From Pseudoduganella umbonata (GTDB lineage Bacteria > Pseudomonadota > Gammaproteobacteria > Burkholderiales > Burkholderiaceae_D): DNA of 64,000 nt. The position numbers and the translations under genes are program-made. The DNA is taken from contig NZ_JACHXS010000008.1 in assembly GCF_014192225.1 (NCBI RefSeq), positions 294,411 through 358,410 of the forward strand, written 5' to 3'. Positions 60,789 to 64,000 of the stretch are shown in pieces (position 1 is the first letter of the stretch; every line of letters begins with the position of its first letter). The notes beneath the pieces are model-generated. The model ran no database searches and had not been told where the DNA came from. It worked only from the letters and a program-made list of their open reading frames with translations.

Positions 60789-60898
60789 GGTGTTTCCTTT
60801 CGATGTGAGTGGAGTGACGCCACTATCGCTCTTTCGGTCTTTGTTGATTAGTCGCGAATCGCTTTAATGATTTTCAACGATTGCTTTAAAATCGATCC
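60789..60898. promoter_or_regulatory. Divergent promoter region, SDR and LysR genes
   Basis: GCTTTAA occurs at 60861-60867 and 60883-60889 (22-bp period, about two helical turns) in an AT-rich stretch. This is a plausible LysR binding array between the two divergent starts. Confidence 0.5.
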
Positions 60899-61834
60899 AT
60901 GGAAACCCTCAGCAATCTCGAATGCTTCGTGCGCACGGCCGATGCCGGCAGCTTTTCGGAAGCGGCTCGCCGCCTGGGCCTGACGCCGGCAGCGGTCAGC
61001 CGCAACGTGGCGATGCTGGAAAAGAATCTCGCCGCGCGCCTGTTCCACCGCTCCACGCGGCGCCTTACGCTGACGGAAGCCGGCGAGCGCTTGCGCGAAG
61101 GCATTGCCGGCAACCTGGAAGAACTGCAGTCGGCGCTGGCGGCCGTGTCGACCGGGCGGCTCGAACCGGCCGGCACGCTGAAGGTCAGCATGTCGCCCAG
61201 CATCGGCATGGGCTGGCTGATGCCGGTGCTGCCGGCGTTCCTGGCGCGCTTTCCGCGCGTCCGGCCGGAATGGCATTTCGAGAACCGGCAGGTGGACCTG
61301 GTGGGCGAAGGATATGACGCGGCGATCGGCGGCGGCTTCGCGCTGCGCCAGGGCGTGGTGGCGCGCCGTCTCGCCCCGGCGCACGTGATCGCCGTGGCAT
61401 CGCCCGGTTATCTGCGGACCCACACGCCGCCGGGCCATCCGTCGGAAGCCGGCAACGCCGGCTGGATCGCGCTGCGCTCGCTGCAGAGCGGCCGCATACG
61501 CACCTGGGTCATGCGCAACGAGGCGGGTGCGGAGGTGGCGGTGGATACGCCCCCTGCCCTCGTGCTGAGCGATCCCGCAGCCGTGCGCGAGGCGGCGCTG
61601 CTGGGACTCGGCATCGCGATGCTTGCGGTGCCGGATGTGCTGCCGCACCTGGAACAGGGCAGCCTGGTGCGCGTGCTGCCGGACTGGCATGCCGACGTGG
61701 GCGTCATCTCGCTGTATTACGCCAGCCGCGCCCAGCTCCCGGCGAAGACCCGCGCCTTCGTCGATTTCGTCACGGACGCGTTCGAGCGGGACAGGCTGGC
61801 GGAGCGGTTCGCCGCGTTACCGTCAAACGCGTGA
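60899..61834 (+). CDS. LysR-family transcriptional regulator
   Basis: A 311-residue LysR protein. The HTH is METLSNLECFVRTADAGSFS followed by AARRLGLTPAAVSRNVAMLE. The effector domain begins near residue 90 (GTLKVSMSPSIGMGWLMPVL). It belongs to the CrgA/DsdC-like subgroup often found next to oxidoreductases. It is divergent from the SDR-NTF2 pair, its likely target. Its stop overlaps the convergent MFS gene by 12 bp. Confidence 0.93.
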   Translation: METLSNLECFVRTADAGSFSEAARRLGLTPAAVSRNVAMLEKNLAARLFHRSTRRLTLTEAGERLREGIAGNLEELQSALAAVSTGRLEPAGTLKVSMSPSIGMGWLMPVLPAFLARFPRVRPEWHFENRQVDLVGEGYDAAIGGGFALRQGVVARRLAPAHVIAVASPGYLRTHTPPGHPSEAGNAGWIALRSLQSGRIRTWVMRNEAGAEVAVDTPPALVLSDPAAVREAALLGLGIAMLAVPDVLPHLEQGSLVRVLPDWHADVGVISLYYASRAQLPAKTRAFVDFVTDAFERDRLAERFAALPSNA

Positions 61835-63019
61835 AGCCTGCGGCGCCGCCGGTCCGCCGAACGCAAACACCTTGCGCGACGCGGCGGCGATCGCCACGAC
61901 TCCCAGCAGGCTGAATGCCAGCGCGGTGCGCAGGTCGGTGCGATGCGCGATAAAGCCGACAATCACGGGACCGACCAGCAGGCCGACATACGCCAGGCGC
62001 GTGGTGATGGCCAGTCCGGTCGACGGCGACACGCCGTTGGCCAGCGCGATGCGCCCGGCCGACGAGAACATCACCGGAATGATGTTCGCGACACCCAGCC
62101 CGCAAACCAGGAAGCCCGCCAGGGCGGTGCCCACCGCTGGCAGCGACAGCGCCAGCCCAAGGCCGGCGATGCACAGCGCGCAGCTGGCCAGCACCAGCGC
62201 ACCTTCCGAAAAACGCGCCCGTACCGGATCCCCGGTGAACCGCCCGGCGGCCATGCCGATCGAGAAAGCGGCATAGCCGGCGCTGACGAAGCCGCCCGTC
62301 GCCATTGCCACGTCGCGCATGTACACGGCCGTCCAGTCGTACATCGCGCCCTCCACGAGCAGCGCGAGGAATGCCAGGCCCCCCAGGACGACCAGCTTGC
62401 GCTTGACCGCAGGGGCCAGTGCCTGGGTACCATGAGGCGCACCCTCCTCGCCTGCATGGGCCGCCGGTTCAGGCAGCAGCCAGCGCGCCGTCGACAGCGT
62501 CAGGACCGCGCACAGGGAGCACACCGCCGCGAGGTGCCACTGGTTCGGCCATTGCATCGCCTGCCATCCGCTCGCAACCAGTGCGCCGGCGATGCCACCG
62601 AGGCTGAAGGCGCCATGCAGCGAGCCGATGACGGGCCTGTCGAACGTGGCTTCGATCACGGCCGCCTGGGAGTTCGCGGCCACGTCGTTCACCGCGGACA
62701 TCGCGCCATACAAGGCAAGCCAGAACAGCAGCAGCGCATATTGCGGCATCAGCAGGATGCCGAAGGCGGCCATCGCCATCAGGATCCCGCTGTTGACCGA
62801 CGCCCGCGCGCTGCCGACCTTGGCGATCCAGCGGCCGGCCCAGGCCATGATCAGGATGCCGCCCAGGGCCACCGCCAGCATCGACAAGGACAGGTTGGCC
62901 TCGGAGAGCGAGAATTTGTCCTTGATGGTGGGCACGTGGGTGCCCCACGACGCATAGATCACACCATTGCAGAACAGCACCGACATGGCGGCAATGCGGG
63001 CTTTTCCGAGGTCACGCAC
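61823..63019 (-). CDS. MFS transporter, sugar/fucose-permease-like
   Basis: A 398-residue 12-helix permease. NGVIYASWGTHVPTIKDKFS in helix 1 and the loop GRWIAKVGSARASV resemble the YbjJ-like branch. The start at GTG 63019 has GGAGG five bases upstream and fits the length; an ATG at 63160 would add a non-hydrophobic 47-residue leader. Substrate unknown. Confidence 0.86.
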   Translation of the reverse strand: MRDLGKARIAAMSVLFCNGVIYASWGTHVPTIKDKFSLSEANLSLSMLAVALGGILIMAWAGRWIAKVGSARASVNSGILMAMAAFGILLMPQYALLLFWLALYGAMSAVNDVAANSQAAVIEATFDRPVIGSLHGAFSLGGIAGALVASGWQAMQWPNQWHLAAVCSLCAVLTLSTARWLLPEPAAHAGEEGAPHGTQALAPAVKRKLVVLGGLAFLALLVEGAMYDWTAVYMRDVAMATGGFVSAGYAAFSIGMAAGRFTGDPVRARFSEGALVLASCALCIAGLGLALSLPAVGTALAGFLVCGLGVANIIPVMFSSAGRIALANGVSPSTGLAITTRLAYVGLLVGPVIVGFIAHRTDLRTALAFSLLGVVAIAAASRKVFAFGGPAAPQASRV

Positions 63020-63220
63020 GGCGGCCTCCGGTGCGTTGGGGATTGACGGGCCGGGAATGGTTTGTGGACAGGACTGGGCAATGCACGGGTGTCGTTCGAG
63101 ATGATGGATGTGGCTGCGCAGTGTAATCGATTCACCGCGGGCGGGCTTCGGCTTGACCAAGGGTACAGTGCCTGGTGTAAGCTGACGCTACGCCCCCCGA
63201 CGAGCACGGAAAGGTAGACG

Positions 63221-63667
63221 ATGAAGCTGGTTCAGTGCACTTCCACCAGCCAGGACGGCTGGCTATCCTTGCGGCGGGAGCTGTGGCCAGAGAGCCCGCC
63301 GGACGAACATCTGGCCGAAATGCGCACGTTCATCGAGCAACCGGGAAGATTCTTCCAGCTTGTCGCCTACGACGCCGACAGGCTACCAGCCGGCTTCGTG
63401 GAAGCGGCGCTTCGAACGGACTACGTCAACGGCACCGACAGCTCGCCGGTGGCTTTCGTCGAAGGCATCTACGTCGCCCCCTCCTACCGCCGCAGGGGCA
63501 TCGGCACATTGCTGGTCGCCGCCGTCGTTACCTGGGCCAAGGCCTGCAACTGTACCGAGCTGGCATCGGACGCCCTGCTCGACAACAAAACCAGCCAGGC
63601 CATGCACCGCGCACTGGGCTTCGAGGAAACCGAGCGCGTGGTGTTTTACCGGAAACTGATTCCTTAA
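63221..63667 (+). CDS. AAC(6')-I-like aminoglycoside N-acetyltransferase family protein
   Basis: A 148-residue GNAT. It tracks the AAC(6')-Ig-type group along its length: DGWLSLRRELWPESPPDEHL, ALRTDYVNGTDSSPVAFVEG, then IYVAPSYRRRGIGTLLV with the acetyl-CoA loop, SDALLDNKTSQAMHRALGFE and a terminal VVFYRKL. Chromosomal members of this group are often species-specific genes that are silent or weakly expressed. Natural substrate and expression are unknown. Confidence 0.82.
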   Translation: MKLVQCTSTSQDGWLSLRRELWPESPPDEHLAEMRTFIEQPGRFFQLVAYDADRLPAGFVEAALRTDYVNGTDSSPVAFVEGIYVAPSYRRRGIGTLLVAAVVTWAKACNCTELASDALLDNKTSQAMHRALGFEETERVVFYRKLIP

Positions 63668-63683
63668 CTTCTCGAGAAGCAAA

Positions 63684-63810
63684 ACCGGTGACAGACACCG
63701 GTTATTTTGAAACATTTCCACAAAACCGGTGACAGACACCGGTTATTTTGAAATATTTCTGAAAAAACGGTGTCTGTCACCGGTTTGAAAAAACGGTGTC
63801 TGTCACCGGT
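63684..63810. repeat. Four-unit palindromic cassette, GTGACAGACAC variant
   Basis: ACCGGTGACAGACACCGGT occurs at 63684-63702 and 63725-63743, and the inverse ACGGTGTCTGTCACCGGT at 63767-63784 and 63793-63810. The two-plus-two layout is the same as the cassettes at 2101 and 21096 but the core differs (GTGACAGACAC, not GTGTCGGACAC) and the spacers (TTATTTTGAAA-like) are AT-rich. It lies between the GNAT stop and the rRNA terminator. Confidence 0.9.
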
Positions 63811-63865
63811 TCGAATTCCCTGCTACGCCACCGGTTTTCGGGCAACAAAACCTGAGCTTAAAAGC

Positions 63866-63900
63866 AAAAAACCCCGCCAGCACACGCTAGCGGGGTTTTT
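63866..63900 (-). terminator. Terminator of the rRNA operon
   Basis: AAAAACCCCGC and GCGGGGTTTTT pair with an extended GCCAGC/GCTAGC inner stem. On the minus strand it lies just after the 5S rRNA 3' end, with runs of A and T on both sides, so it can act both ways. Confidence 0.9.
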
Positions 63901-63910
63901 CTATGTAACA

Positions 63911-64000
63911 GCCTGACGATAACCTACTTTCACACTGGTTGCAGCACTATCATCGGCGCAAAGTCGTTTCACGGTCCTGTTCGGGATGGGAAGGGGTGGG
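63911..64000 (-). rRNA. rrf: 5S ribosomal RNA, 3' part
   Basis: The reverse strand contains the betaproteobacterial 5S segment CATCCCGAACAGGACCGTGA followed by GTAGGTTATCGTCAGGC at its 3' end (63911). About 90 of some 115 nt are visible; the 5' part and the rest of the rRNA operon lie beyond the right edge. Confidence 0.95.

Overview
The window is high-GC chromosomal DNA from a betaproteobacterium, most likely Massilia or a close relative in the Oxalobacteraceae. This is inferred from the protein styles seen: a PEP-CTERM protein, a DUF4124 protein, a CDP-6-deoxyglucoseen-reductase-type flavoprotein, many regulators and c-di-GMP proteins, palindromic GTGTCGGACAC cassettes, and a betaproteobacterial 5S rRNA at the right edge. 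No species can be named from this alone. Most genes look like stable chromosomal housekeeping or accessory genes; no prophage, transposase or CRISPR array was found.

Layout. 1-2.2 kb: a truncated MFS exporter divergent from its LysR regulator. 2.2-4.8 kb: a four-gene minus-strand run led by a small J-domain protein. 4.9-8.7 kb: glnS and a CHASE-type histidine kinase. 8.9-10.8 kb: two paralogous genes whose products carry a conserved histidine-rich N-terminal domain followed by tandem AWSAR or AYSGR peptide repeats; the first lies behind a perfect FNR-type box. 10.8-17.3 kb: a small HTH protein, an SDR, a ferredoxin reductase, an MFS permease, a ribosome-hibernation-like protein, a metal receptor and a diguanylate cyclase. 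17.5-19 kb: an AbiEi-type antitoxin whose partner toxin is broken. 19-25.4 kb: sbcB, pyrF, a LemA-TPM-TPM operon, then about 600 bp without genes that holds three terminators and two candidate small RNAs. 25.4-31.5 kb: a VanZ-like protein, an FNR-boxed small gene, TraB/GumN, an M20 peptidase and a hybrid kinase, with tandem repeats in the gaps. 31.6-37.6 kb: a luciferase-like oxidoreductase, MFS, gluQRS, DUF4124, a PEP-CTERM protein and a hydrolase.

37.5-43.7 kb: a chemotaxis receptor, an HExxH protein and, on the minus strand, a tightly overlapping three-gene operon that joins a photoactive-yellow-protein-like sensor to a PAS-GGDEF protein and a GGDEF-EAL protein. This reads as a light- or redox-sensing input to c-di-GMP turnover. 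43.8-52.4 kb: a Ser-rich lipoprotein, GNAT, a CAP-domain protein, an S24 repressor, a large DUF4450-like six-hairpin protein and a DUF1349 protein. 52.5-59.5 kb: two apparent regulons, an NmrA/RND-pump/TetR/AraC group sharing a CTAATTAGATGTT motif, and a second TetR divergent from a GST sharing a TCTATCGATAGA palindrome. 59.6-63.7 kb: NTF2 and SDR genes divergent from a LysR gene, an MFS gene and an AAC(6')-like acetyltransferase. The end holds a third palindromic cassette, the rRNA terminator and the 3' part of 5S rRNA.

The strongest leads for something undescribed are the AWSAR/AYSGR repeat proteins, the PYP-like/c-di-GMP operon and the cluster of small terminators at 24.5-25.0 kb.
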